Assembly: GCA_947626545.1 (NCBI GenBank)
Contig: CANQSS010000009.1
Location: 1-57,041 of the forward strand
Source of the DNA: an uncultured Akkermansia sp.
GTDB taxonomy: Bacteria > Verrucomicrobiota > Verrucomicrobiia > Verrucomicrobiales > Akkermansiaceae
Direction: 5' to 3'
DNA length: 57,041 nucleotides
Positions 18,033 to 26,587 of this stretch are shown piece after piece; positions within the stretch are counted from its first letter, which is position 1; every line of letters starts with the position of its first letter. Under the pieces are notes generated by a model, which saw only the letters and a program-made list of their open reading frames with translations, had not been told where the DNA came from and made no database searches. The position numbers were made by a program, and so were the translations under genes.

Positions 18033-18704
18033 CTACCGGGGACCTTTCTTTTCCTCTTGGGATCGGATGAAGGCAGCTTCTTTCTTGAGCAGGGCACTAA
18101 CTCGATGCTTAGCTAAGTACACCTGAGCAAGGGAGACACCGAGCTTTTTATGAACCTCGGTCGGTTTCATGCCGCGGATGACATTGTAGTCGAAAATCTG
18201 AAACTGACGCGGTGAGACTTTCATTTTCACGCGGTCAAGCGCAGCTTTCATTACATTGTTCTGCCATTCCTTGTCCCATATATCCTCAAAGGATGAAGAG
18301 TCTAAGTCCGGTGTTAAATCCAGAGGAGAGGTTGTGCCGGGGGCATCGACGGCAGATGACGTGTCCTTGCTGCGCGCGCGGAACTGGTCGCTGATACGCC
18401 AGCTGGTAATTTTCCAGAGCCATGCTTTGAATGAGCCACGTTCGGGGTCATACGCCTGTTTGCGAGATTGCTTGGCGATCGTGATGACGACTTCCTGCAC
18501 TACATCCCATGCTTCGTGCTCATGCAATCCCGCCTGAATAGCTACGGAGTAGATAGGACGCCAGTACGTGCGGTAAAATTCATCCCAGCTCTTGCGATCG
18601 TTCCAGTCGGAGAGTTTCAGAATGAGGCTGCGGCGCGTGCGCTCGGCAAATTTTTCCAAATCGTTGGGACGAGCCTCATCGCTCTGTGGAGCATCCGCAT
18701 CCAT
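18033..18704 (-). CDS. ECF-like RNA polymerase sigma factor
   Basis: 223-aa sigma-70 family protein. Region 2 is visible in WDEFYRTYWRPIYSVAIQAG...AWDVVQEVVITIAK and GSFKAWLWKITSWRISDQFR; region 4 helix-turn-helix in SPRQFQIFDYNVIRGMKPTEVHKKLGVS and YLAKHRVSALLKK. A ~45-residue acidic linker joins them. The start is the ATG at 18704, not the longer frame to 18869, because a good promoter (18711-18739) lies inside that extension. No anti-sigma gene is adjacent. Target promoters are unknown. Confidence 0.88.
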   Translation of the reverse strand: MDADAPQSDEARPNDLEKFAERTRRSLILKLSDWNDRKSWDEFYRTYWRPIYSVAIQAGLHEHEAWDVVQEVVITIAKQSRKQAYDPERGSFKAWLWKITSWRISDQFRARSKDTSSAVDAPGTTSPLDLTPDLDSSSFEDIWDKEWQNNVMKAALDRVKMKVSPRQFQIFDYNVIRGMKPTEVHKKLGVSLAQVYLAKHRVSALLKKEAAFIRSQEEKKGPR

Positions 18705-18710
18705 GCTGAC

Positions 18711-18739
18711 ACTATAACACAAATCACCCTGCGATGCAA
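18711..18739 (-). promoter_or_regulatory. Promoter of the sigma factor gene, nearly leaderless
   Basis: TTGCAT (18734-18739), 17-bp spacer, TATAGT (18711-18716) on the minus strand. Transcription would begin at about 18704, the A of the chosen ATG, so the mRNA would be leaderless. The promoter lies within the 3' end of the upstream gene. Confidence 0.65.
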
Positions 18740-20013
18740 GGCACAAGAATGGCATCCGCCATACCGTGGATTTTTTTCTTGTCTTCCGGCACAATGGTGG
18801 CCAGACAGCCTGCCAGTTCCGTGCGCTTATCCGCCCGAAAATAGTAGGGACATAAACGAACACGGCCACGCATCATAGAGATGTCTCCGTGGGCATTATA
18901 ATAGGGATGATTTATAATGGCTGCGTCGAAGAACTCTTGCATGATCCATGGATGAGAGGGAAAATCGGAAAGAGCGCTGAAAACAGCAAGTTGCCACTGT
19001 TCACAGGGAACATCATGTCCGATGATGACGCTGCGGCTTCCCCAGGAAAGGGGAGAGAAGCCGGAGATTTTGAGCACGAGCCGGCGAGCTTGGCGACCGA
19101 GGGCTGCCACTTGCTTCCACGAGTGCAGATTCAGGTGAGGAAGAGCTGCTTGAGCGGGAAGAGGGGCAGGATCCAGCACCCAAGAGTGTGGAACGAGCGA
19201 GAGGAGTGTTTGGAGGTGAGTGCTGCGTAGCTCATTCTGCCACGTGGGAAGCATACCCGGCATGTGCAGTAGCGCCAGCCACAGCTTTTCCTCCAAGTGT
19301 GCCACGGGTGGTGGGGAAAGGGAGCAGATTCCTGTTGCGGCCATCTGACAGAGCTCGCGGGAGGCTGGAATATTGTCGGAGTCAAAAAGTTCCCAAAAGC
19401 GATAGATGGGACGAGAATCCGTGTACGGAGTCGGCAATTGTTCAGCTCGACAAGCGCAAAAAGGAGAGCCGAGCTGCTGGGTCAGCCAGTTCATTTCCGG
19501 GCGGTAGTCAGCAGATTCATTGGAAACGGCGATGGTAGCGCCCTGAGGAAAGCACCGCCGCATGCCTTGAGCGATGCCATCTGCACCACCGAGCACCGGG
19601 AACCCGGCGGCTGCGTACACCAGCGAAAGCCAATAGGTGATACCAACTCCGCCCGGTACGCTGTCGATTTCCACCAAAGAGAGCGTGCCGTTTTCGCCGA
19701 GCAGCAGATCAGGTCGGATGATGCAGGGAACAGCAGTTCGCAGCGCAGGGCTGCGTTGCACCTTCACCAACCAGTCGGGCTTTCTGGCGTCCAGCATGGG
19801 CGCTAGCCAAGAGTGCAGGCTCCCCTCTGCACTGCGGCGGTAGATGCGCTGCGCTGCATCTTGAAACCGAGCCAGAATGTGACCGAGGGAATGCAGACGG
19901 CGTAATACGGTGCGATTGAGCTTCAGCGGCTGCGGAGAGATTAGCCACGGCAAAGCTTTTTCTCCGCGCGGAAACAGCCCGGTAGCGGGTACGGCCACCA
20001 ATAGATCCCTCAT
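18724..20013 (-). CDS. Uncharacterised protein, ATP-grasp-like
   Basis: 429-aa soluble protein, no confident family. Patches resemble circularly permuted ATP-grasp enzymes: CIIRPDLLLGENGTLSLVEID followed by VPGGVGIT, RFWELFD, the lysine-containing LVLKISGF, PWIMQEF and MRGRVRLCPYYF near the C-terminus. Such folds make amide or thioester bonds. GTG at 20022 and ATG at 20013 are both possible starts; ATG is used. It is followed immediately by the sigma factor gene, whose promoter lies in its 3' end. Function is unassigned. Confidence 0.6.
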   Translation of the reverse strand: MRDLLVAVPATGLFPRGEKALPWLISPQPLKLNRTVLRRLHSLGHILARFQDAAQRIYRRSAEGSLHSWLAPMLDARKPDWLVKVQRSPALRTAVPCIIRPDLLLGENGTLSLVEIDSVPGGVGITYWLSLVYAAAGFPVLGGADGIAQGMRRCFPQGATIAVSNESADYRPEMNWLTQQLGSPFCACRAEQLPTPYTDSRPIYRFWELFDSDNIPASRELCQMAATGICSLSPPPVAHLEEKLWLALLHMPGMLPTWQNELRSTHLQTLLSLVPHSWVLDPAPLPAQAALPHLNLHSWKQVAALGRQARRLVLKISGFSPLSWGSRSVIIGHDVPCEQWQLAVFSALSDFPSHPWIMQEFFDAAIINHPYYNAHGDISMMRGRVRLCPYYFRADKRTELAGCLATIVPEDKKKIHGMADAILVPCIAG

Positions 20014-20073
20014 CTTCAACACGCTTTTATTCTAAATGAGAAACGACGTCATGTAAAGCATAAAAGGTGACAG

Positions 20074-20101
20074 GGCAACCGCATTTGAAAATGCGGTTGC
20101 C
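20074..20101. repeat. Perfect 13-bp hairpin
   Basis: GGCAACCGCATTT (20074-20086) and AAATGCGGTTGCC (20089-20101) form a perfect stem with a 2-nt gap, followed by TATGTACGAT. No T run follows on either strand, so it is not a standard intrinsic terminator; it belongs to the dispersed hairpin repeats. Confidence 0.7.
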
Positions 20102-20304
20102 TATGTACGATTTACGATGTACGATTTATTAATAATGTGCGCGTTGCGCAGATTCTTTTCGGATCATTAACGTATGCAGAGATTCCTCTAGATCCATCAT
20201 TATGATGACCGGTTGTTGTGATGATTTTGATACGTATAAACAGGGATATCAGTCAATAAGAGCATTTTCTCTGTTGATGACCTTCTCTCAAATGCGTTTG
20301 CCCT
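20101..20304. repeat. Dispersed repeat, paired with 12844-12990
   Basis: TATGTACGAT variants, TATTAATAATGTGCGCG, then the ~85-bp block 20219-20304 matching 12906-12990 (shared ATTTTCTCTGTTGATGA and CTCTCAAATGCGTTTGCCCT). It fills the gap 20014-20359 upstream of the ferritin-like gene. Confidence 0.75.
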
Positions 20305-20359
20305 GTAAAAGGTGACTGTTTTTGTGCAAGGGAGGCGGGGGAGGGGTCATACGTGTATT

Positions 20360-20689
20360 ATGCCAGAGTTTGCAAATAGTTTTACCGGGATGGCGGCTGG
20401 GAGAATGCTGACACACAGCGAGCTGGTGAGAGCCATCCGTTTCATGATTGCAGCAGAGTTTGAGGCGATTCAACTCTACGAGCAACTCGCTGAATCCACA
20501 GATAATGAGGCAGCGCGCAAGGTGCTACATGATATCACGAAAGAGGAAAAAGAACATGCCGGGGAGTTTCGTCACCTGCTCACTTTGATAGCGCCGGGGG
20601 ACGAAGCTGACTACGCCGAGGGACGTGAAGAAGCGCGCGACTACCTATCTCCACTCATGGATGACGAGGAAGCGCCGGAATGTGATTAG
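20360..20689 (+). CDS. Ferritin-like / rubrerythrin-family diiron protein
   Basis: 109-aa helical protein beginning MPEFANSF. Helices with AAEFEAIQLYEQLAE (about 31-45) and DITKEEKEHAGEFRHLL (about 58-74) supply the E and ExxH ligands of a half-ferritin diiron site. The start pattern MPEF...(V/T)HSELVRAIR is shared with small ferritin-like proteins often coded near or fused to encapsulin shells, but no encapsulin is in this window. An earlier start at 20312 is rejected because family similarity begins at 20360. An acidic C-terminal tail is present. It converges on bioA with a 4-nt overlap. Role: probably iron storage or oxidative-stress protection. Confidence 0.82.
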   Translation: MPEFANSFTGMAAGRMLTHSELVRAIRFMIAAEFEAIQLYEQLAESTDNEAARKVLHDITKEEKEHAGEFRHLLTLIAPGDEADYAEGREEARDYLSPLMDDEEAPECD

Positions 20690-22023
20690 GAGCGCTCTCG
20701 TAATGCGTCTAATCCCTCGCGAATACCCGCGTCCATGGCGTGGAAGAGCATCCGCAGTTCATCTTCATTGATGCACAGCGGGGGCATGGCCACGACGGTG
20801 TCGTGGGTAACCGGGCGGGTGAGCAGGCCATGCTTGCGCATGGCGATGCAGGCGCGTTCGCCAGCGCGATCATCTTGACAGTACGGTGTACCGTCCGGGT
20901 GGGCAATATCGATGCCGGCGATGAGACCGCAAGTGCGTGCGGCGCAGACATAAGGATTGTTCTCGTGCAATTCCTCGACAAGTTGGCGGAGGAGTGCGAT
21001 TTTTGGCGGCATATTCTCAAGTACGTGCTCCTGCTCAAAAACCTCCAAGCTTGCCAGCGCCGCGGCACAGCCGATGGGATGAGCGGTGAAACTGTGCCCG
21101 TAGTAAAAGGATTTGTTCTCGCTGTAAGCACCAAGGAACGTTTTATAGACATCCTCAGTGGTGAGGCAGGCCGCCATGGGCGTGTAACCGGAGGTAAGTC
21201 CCTTGGCACAGCATAAGAAGTCCGGGATGACATCCTCGTGCATGCAGGCAAACATTTTGCCGGTGCGACCAAAACCGGTCATCACCTCATCACAGATGAG
21301 AAAAATACCGCGTGCTGTGCAGAATTCCCGGAGCTCGCGCAGCAGGCCGCGCCGCCAAGGGGTCATGCGGTTCACCCCTTGAATGATGGGCTCAATCACG
21401 ATGCCTGCCACCGTATCCGTGAAATCGGCGGGCAAAGCGAGCAGCTCATCCATCTCGCGTACGTGAGTGACTTCTATCCCAAAGCCCCGAAAGCGGGAAA
21501 AGAATGAGCTTACGCCACCGAGGGAAGCCGCACCCATGGTATCGCCATGGTAGCAGTTGGAAAAGGCGATAAAATGGCGGCGTTGCTCTTTTCCGGGGGA
21601 TTGCGAGCAACTTTGGAAAGCCATTTTGAGAGCAGTTTCCACAGCTGTGGAACCATCATCTGAGAAAAAGACGCGCGAGAGCTTACCAGTAGGGAAGAGA
21701 CGCGTGAGTTTTTCTGCCAGTTCGGAAGCCAATGTGTGACCGAAGCCTAAAAAACTTGAGTGGCACAGGGTGGCGGCTTGCCTTTGAATGGCCTGCACAA
21801 TATGAGGATGGGAATGACCGTGGATATTTACCCAGATGGAACTGTTGCCATCGATATAGCGGCGGCCAAGCGAATCGGTGAGCCACACGCCCTTGCCGGA
21901 CTGCAGCATGAGAACCTCGGCCTCGCGCCCCCAGAGGGCTTGGGGAGTGAAAGGATGCCAGCAGTGCGCGAGATCCTGCTCAATGGCGCGCCGTGTCAAT
22001 TCTTGCGATAATTGGGATGCCAT
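20686..22023 (-). CDS. bioA: Adenosylmethionine-8-amino-7-oxononanoate aminotransferase
   Basis: 445-aa class III PLP aminotransferase of biotin synthesis, converting 8-amino-7-oxononanoate to 7,8-diaminopelargonate with S-adenosylmethionine as amino donor. CWHPFTPQ (about 21-28), CYHGDTMGAASLGG (about 157-170), DEVMTGFGRTG (about 245-255) and CCAKGLTSGY with PLP lysine 274 fit BioA closely. ATG at 22023. It lies 46 nt downstream of dnaB and probably shares its transcript; no other biotin genes are nearby. Confidence 0.95.
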   Translation of the reverse strand: MASQLSQELTRRAIEQDLAHCWHPFTPQALWGREAEVLMLQSGKGVWLTDSLGRRYIDGNSSIWVNIHGHSHPHIVQAIQRQAATLCHSSFLGFGHTLASELAEKLTRLFPTGKLSRVFFSDDGSTAVETALKMAFQSCSQSPGKEQRRHFIAFSNCYHGDTMGAASLGGVSSFFSRFRGFGIEVTHVREMDELLALPADFTDTVAGIVIEPIIQGVNRMTPWRRGLLRELREFCTARGIFLICDEVMTGFGRTGKMFACMHEDVIPDFLCCAKGLTSGYTPMAACLTTEDVYKTFLGAYSENKSFYYGHSFTAHPIGCAAALASLEVFEQEHVLENMPPKIALLRQLVEELHENNPYVCAARTCGLIAGIDIAHPDGTPYCQDDRAGERACIAMRKHGLLTRPVTHDTVVAMPPLCINEDELRMLFHAMDAGIREGLDALRERS

Positions 22024-22069
22024 ATGGATATGATGTATGTTTTGGGAAGTGTACTTTGCGACTCAATTA

Positions 22070-23488
22070 TTAGCCCTCTTCCTGGTTTTCTCCAACGCGT
22101 GGGGAGAAGCGCATCAGTTCTGCTTCAAAGGAGAGAGGGATGTCGCCGGTGGGGCCGTTACGATTTTTAGCAAGCATGAGATTGGCATCTGTGCCCACCT
22201 TCTCGCGCTCCTCGTCATCCCCAGCGTAATAGGCTGCGCGGTACAGGAGGCCAATCATGTCTGCGTCCTGTTCAATAGCACCGGATTCGCGCAGATCGCT
22301 CATCATAGGCAGGCCTTTTGCTTTTCCTGTGCGACTTTCGGGACCGCGGTTGAGCTGGGCAAGCACGATGATGGGGACGGAGAGCTCTTTGGCAAGGCCT
22401 TTGAGACCGGCGGAGATCTCGGCAATTTCGCGTTCACGGCTGTTTTGAGCCTGCTTGGTGTGGGAACGCATGAGCTGGAGGTAGTCCACGCCGATGGCAG
22501 CGGTATCCGGACGCTCTTTGATGATGCGGCGAGCCTTGGCTCGCAGTTCGGAAATGGAGATGGCGGCCGTGTCGTCTATGACAAGGCTACTGTTCTGGTA
22601 TTCGTTGATGGCTTTGTTGATGCGTTTGAAATGAGCCTGAGTCAGATCGCCCTTGACGAGATCGCTGCGGCTCACACCACTGCGCGCGTAGAGCAAGCGC
22701 TCGACAAGCTGCACGCTGGGCATTTCGCAGGAAAAGATGAGTACGGGCTTCTTTTCCTCCAGCGCCAGATGCTCCATGATATTGAGCAAAAAAGAGGTTT
22801 TGCCCATGGAAGGGCGGGCGGCAATCACGAAAAGCTCACCGGGCTTCAGTCCGTTAATCATGCGGTCGAGTAGCGGGTAGCCGGTGGTGAGACCAAGCAC
22901 GGTGCCGCGGTGATCCATCATTTTTTCCATATTGCTCATTGCCGTCTGGATGTCCTTTTTGAGGCTCCATTGGGTGGAAGTGAGCGAAGACTTACGGATA
23001 TCCATCACCTCCTGCTCGGCAGAGTCAAGCAACTGGTCAATTTCCGTTTCCGCAGAGAGGGCGAGCTCGTGCATTTTATTGCCGGCCATAATCATGCACC
23101 GGCGCAGATACTTTTCCTTGATGGTGGCGAAGTGAGCCTCAAAAAGCGCAGTAGAACCAGCCACGCTGAAAATATCCGCCAATCCTGCATTGCCGCCGAT
23201 GGCCTCCAGTTTGCCTTCATCAGTGAGCGTTTGCGCCACGGAGGCGATATCGATCGGCAGGTTGCGTTCGTAACGATCGCGGAAGATATTCCAGAGAATG
23301 CGGTGCGCGGGAATGTAGAAAAACTCCTCATTAATGCCATCAGAGATGCAGTGCGAGATGATGTTAGTTGGGTCAAGAGCCATCATGCAGATGAGGCTCT
23401 TTTCCAACGCCGGAGCCTGGGGCATGGTGACTGGCTCTTGGGGAATTTCACGCCGCGGTGGCGTTGTACTTGCTTTTTCTTGACTCAT
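22070..23488 (-). CDS. dnaB: Replicative DNA helicase DnaB
   Basis: 472-aa RecA-fold hexameric helicase that unwinds DNA ahead of the replisome. The N-terminal DnaB domain begins near PALEKSLICMMALDP (about 26-40), a linker follows, then Walker A AARPSMGKT (about 223-231), a Walker B region ending GVDYLQLM, the SREREIAEISAGLKGLAKEL region and SDLRESGAIEQDADMI. The ATG at 23488 is chosen because a promoter (23505-23533) covers earlier in-frame starts, including the TTG at 23533. bioA follows on the same strand. The gap to 23665 shows nothing else. Confidence 0.96.
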   Translation of the reverse strand: MSQEKASTTPPRREIPQEPVTMPQAPALEKSLICMMALDPTNIISHCISDGINEEFFYIPAHRILWNIFRDRYERNLPIDIASVAQTLTDEGKLEAIGGNAGLADIFSVAGSTALFEAHFATIKEKYLRRCMIMAGNKMHELALSAETEIDQLLDSAEQEVMDIRKSSLTSTQWSLKKDIQTAMSNMEKMMDHRGTVLGLTTGYPLLDRMINGLKPGELFVIAARPSMGKTSFLLNIMEHLALEEKKPVLIFSCEMPSVQLVERLLYARSGVSRSDLVKGDLTQAHFKRINKAINEYQNSSLVIDDTAAISISELRAKARRIIKERPDTAAIGVDYLQLMRSHTKQAQNSREREIAEISAGLKGLAKELSVPIIVLAQLNRGPESRTGKAKGLPMMSDLRESGAIEQDADMIGLLYRAAYYAGDDEEREKVGTDANLMLAKNRNGPTGDIPLSFEAELMRFSPRVGENQEEG

Positions 23489-23504
23489 GATTGGAAGCGG
23501 TGGG

Positions 23505-23533
23505 AGCATAGCAACTTTTCCCGATTTTAGCAA
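23505..23533 (-). promoter_or_regulatory. dnaB-bioA promoter
   Basis: TTGCTA (23528-23533), 17-bp spacer, TATGCT (23505-23510) on the minus strand, placing the transcription start about 10 nt upstream of the dnaB ATG at 23488. Confidence 0.6.
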
Positions 23534-23665
23534 GGTCTCCGTGCGTTAGTGAGTTCCCAAGGATGCCTCACTGTTTTCAACTGAAAAGCTATGCACGTTA
23601 TTTTTTTAATAGGAAGAACGTCGCATGAAAGAAAAACACCCTTAACTTTGCTGAAGCAAAATAGC

Positions 23666-25111
23666 TCAGCGGGCGAGTACGGAGGGGGTGCCACTGTTGC
23701 CACAGGCGGAAATGGGACGTACAGCAAGGCGATCCACCCCGGAAAACATGGAGAACGGCAGGGTGACACGACGCTGTGCGCCAGGGAGGATACAGAGGGT
23801 CGTCCACTGTCCGGAGCGTCGGGCTTGAATGACCCATTTACGTGCGCTGGCATCAGTTGGGGACCATGCGATGGAGACTCCACGCCCCGGCAAGTCGGCA
23901 GCTTGAACCGTGGGGGCTGCGGGGCGAGCTGAGCCACACCAAGGCATGGCAGGCGGCAGGGCAAAACCGCGGTAGCGGGCAACAATGTGAGCCTGCACCC
24001 CGCCGCGGTTGGAGCCAATGGAATTCCAGCTCCAGAAGAGTTGACCGGCACTCTGGCGGGCAAGCTGGCGTGAGAGGTCGATTTGACTGCCTATTTCTGA
24101 GGCGGGACGGGTTCGATCTTCCGAGGAAAGGATGCGGGCGGTGGCGATGCCCGGCCACACAGGACGGCTTGGGTTGACGGCAGACCACCATTTCATGAGA
24201 GCAGGGAAGCTCTGTGGGCTGTTAATACGCCAGTATAGTTGCGGGGAGAGGTAATCTACCCAGCCGTTGGCAAGCCATTTGCGGGCATCACAGGCTAGAT
24301 GTTCATAAGCATTCACACCGGCGGGAACGCCGGCAGGATAGCCCGGTTGCCAGACACCAAAGGGGCTAATGCCTACGCGTACCCATGGCTTGGCGGCCTT
24401 CACGGAGGAATACATGCGCTTTACAAAGGAATCAATGGCGGCGCGGCGTTGCGCCGGAGTGAGACCATCTGCTATGTTGTGATGTGGCGGATAGGGGTAG
24501 AAATAATCATCCAGATGCACGCCGTCGATATCGTAGCGGCGCACCACATCCATGATGACTTGCAGCACGTGCTGTTGCGCCGCAGTGGATGAGGGATTGA
24601 GCATGGTCGTGGAGCCGGCGCGCTTGATAAGATCAGGCCTTTGGCGCGAAATATGACCTGCTCCCACAGGTTTACCACTCACTGTGGCACGGAAGGGGTT
24701 GAACCAGGCGTGCAGTTCAAGCCCGCGGCGGTGCGCCTCGGCAACGGCGAAGGCAAGCGGATCGTAGCCGGGGTTGATGCCTGGACCGCTCAACCAGCCA
24801 CTCCACGGCTCGAGAGAGGATCGATAAAAAGCGTCGCTGTTTGGGCGAACTTGTAAAATGATGGCGTTAAGCCTGAGTTGAACTGCACGGTTGAGTATGC
24901 TGAGCAATTGGGCTTTCTGTCGCGCAGCAGGTAGCCCGGCCGCGGACGGCCAATCCAAGTTGAATACCGTGGCCACCCAAGCGGCGCGAAATTCGCGCGC
25001 CGGTTCTCCAACGCGCTCGTTCACCGGTTGCCATGCCAACACCTCGCCTACGCACGCCAGAGCCAGCAGCATCCGCAGCACGCAACAGATTATGTGACGT
25101 GCCCACGCCAT
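23666..25111 (-). CDS. GHL10-family glycosidase-like exported protein
   Basis: 481-aa exported (beta/alpha)8 protein of the glycosyl hydrolase-like 10 (DUF187) family, which includes E. coli DigH, an enzyme acting on denuded peptidoglycan. A signal peptide (LRMLLALACVGEVLA) precedes REFRAAWVATVFNLDWPS, NAIILQVRPNSDAFY, LELHAWFNPFRA, the catalytic-type DIDGVHLDDYFYPYP and DYLSPQLYWRI. The C-terminal ~90 residues resemble a small beta-sandwich add-on. Its ATG is 2 nt beyond the nuoN stop, so it is transcribed at the end of the nuo operon although functionally unrelated. Substrate is inferred to be cell wall or surface glycan. Confidence 0.88.
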   Translation of the reverse strand: MAWARHIICCVLRMLLALACVGEVLAWQPVNERVGEPAREFRAAWVATVFNLDWPSAAGLPAARQKAQLLSILNRAVQLRLNAIILQVRPNSDAFYRSSLEPWSGWLSGPGINPGYDPLAFAVAEAHRRGLELHAWFNPFRATVSGKPVGAGHISRQRPDLIKRAGSTTMLNPSSTAAQQHVLQVIMDVVRRYDIDGVHLDDYFYPYPPHHNIADGLTPAQRRAAIDSFVKRMYSSVKAAKPWVRVGISPFGVWQPGYPAGVPAGVNAYEHLACDARKWLANGWVDYLSPQLYWRINSPQSFPALMKWWSAVNPSRPVWPGIATARILSSEDRTRPASEIGSQIDLSRQLARQSAGQLFWSWNSIGSNRGGVQAHIVARYRGFALPPAMPWCGSARPAAPTVQAADLPGRGVSIAWSPTDASARKWVIQARRSGQWTTLCILPGAQRRVTLPFSMFSGVDRLAVRPISACGNSGTPSVLAR

Positions 25112-25113
25112 GC

Positions 25114-26556
25114 TCAGAAAAGGAGCGGGGTAACGCCCAGAGCAATGAGCGTAAGCGTACCCACGGTGAGCACTGCTATGCAGAGAGGTGAGAAGGTAAC
25201 CGGCGCATCGTCCTCCTGCGGCTTCTCCCAGTACATGGCGCGCAGAACCTTGAAGTAATAATAAAAGCCTGCTGCGGCGCAGACAATCATGATAGGGAGG
25301 AGCCAGTACAGGATATGCTGCGGGAGAGCGAGAGTAGAGATGAGCGCTTGGAAAGAGCTGAGCTTGGCTAAAAAGCCCGCAGTGAGTGGTACGCCTGCCA
25401 AAGAGGCAAAGCTGACCGTGATCATGAAGGCTGTGCGAGGGTTGGATTTACCGAGGCCGCGGAAGGCGGAGATTTCTTCGCTGCCGCGTTGCATGCGCAG
25501 AGTAGCAAGGGCAAAGAAAGCCATGAGCGTGGCAATGCCATACGCGAGCAGGTAGTTGAACACCGGGTTGACGATTGTAGGTTGCAGTTTGATGAAAAAT
25601 ACAAGGATGAAGCCAGCTTGGCCAATGGACGAATAACCGAGCAATCTCTTGGCGTTTTGCTGAGGGATAGCCCCTAAATTACCAACCAGCAAGGTAGCAG
25701 CAGCCACAATCGCAAGCAGTGTAACAAGGTTCTGCACCATATCATTCAATGTATTGTGCAAGTACATGAAGGGCAACAGAACAATGAGCAAAGCCGCAAA
25801 ACCGGCCAGTTTTGAAACTACTGCCAGGAATGCCGAAACCGGAGTCGGCGCCCCCTGATACACGTCCGGAATCCACGTATGCATCGGTACAGCTCCCGCT
25901 TTGAAAAAGATACCGGCCAACAGAAGCCCCACGCTGACAAGTGTTCCCGCGGAAAGATAGGGGTTGCTGAGCGCAGCGAGCAGGAAACGTGGGTCGCCCT
26001 TGAAGGAACCGGTGGTGCCGAAGAACCATGCAGCGCCCATCACGAGGAAACCGGTGCTCACGGCTCCCAGGATGAGGTACTTCACACCCGCTTCCACAGA
26101 TCCCTGATTGCGGCGAAAATACCCAGCCATGGCGTAAGAAGCCAAGGTCACCATTTCCAGAGCCACGAAGAGCATGATGAGATCTCGGGCTCGAATGAGC
26201 GCACATACTCCTGCACACGCCAACAGGGGAAGGACGCTGAACTCTGCAGAACCGTCCTCCTGTCCCGCCCCTGCCACGGATGCGTACACCATGCTGCGGT
26301 AATCATATGCCATGAGCAGGCAGACCGCTGTGGCGGCGCAGGCCAGAGAGGTGAAGAGCTCAGTAGCAGTGCTGCCTGAGGTGAAACAGGCAAGTCCGGC
26401 GGAGATAAGCGCGCCAAGAACCGGGTACACCTGCTTGCTGAGACGAGGCAGGAATGCATCCGCAATCAGGACAAGCAGAGCAAGCCCAGTCAAAACAAAG
26501 GTGGGTGTGAATTGCTCCCAAGTGTAGGAGGAACTGATCAGGTTTATTGTACTCAT
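25114..26556 (-). CDS. nuoN: NADH-quinone oxidoreductase subunit N
   Basis: 480-aa antiporter-like membrane subunit of complex I with about 14 helices, part of the proton-pumping arm. Recognisable are MVTLASYAMAGYFRRNQGSVEAGVKYLILGA, AGAVPMHTWIPDVYQGAPTPVSAFLAVVSK (the broken-helix region) and NAKRLLGYSSIGQAGF. The ATG at 26556 gives a normal length; the frame extends to 26634, but that part is non-hydrophobic and overlaps nuoM. Last nuo gene, followed by the GHL10 gene. Confidence 0.95.
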   Translation of the reverse strand: MSTINLISSSYTWEQFTPTFVLTGLALLVLIADAFLPRLSKQVYPVLGALISAGLACFTSGSTATELFTSLACAATAVCLLMAYDYRSMVYASVAGAGQEDGSAEFSVLPLLACAGVCALIRARDLIMLFVALEMVTLASYAMAGYFRRNQGSVEAGVKYLILGAVSTGFLVMGAAWFFGTTGSFKGDPRFLLAALSNPYLSAGTLVSVGLLLAGIFFKAGAVPMHTWIPDVYQGAPTPVSAFLAVVSKLAGFAALLIVLLPFMYLHNTLNDMVQNLVTLLAIVAAATLLVGNLGAIPQQNAKRLLGYSSIGQAGFILVFFIKLQPTIVNPVFNYLLAYGIATLMAFFALATLRMQRGSEEISAFRGLGKSNPRTAFMITVSFASLAGVPLTAGFLAKLSSFQALISTLALPQHILYWLLPIMIVCAAAGFYYYFKVLRAMYWEKPQEDDAPVTFSPLCIAVLTVGTLTLIALGVTPLLF

Positions 26557-26587
26557 GAGTGAATCAGGAGGTAGGAGTAAAGGGAAA

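Noticed and set aside
20074..20101. Hairpin as an intrinsic terminator
   Set aside because: No U tract on either strand; it belongs to the dispersed repeat family.
23488..23533. TTG at 23533 as the start of dnaB (487 aa)
   Set aside because: The TTG is the -35 hexamer of a good promoter; the transcript would begin downstream of it.
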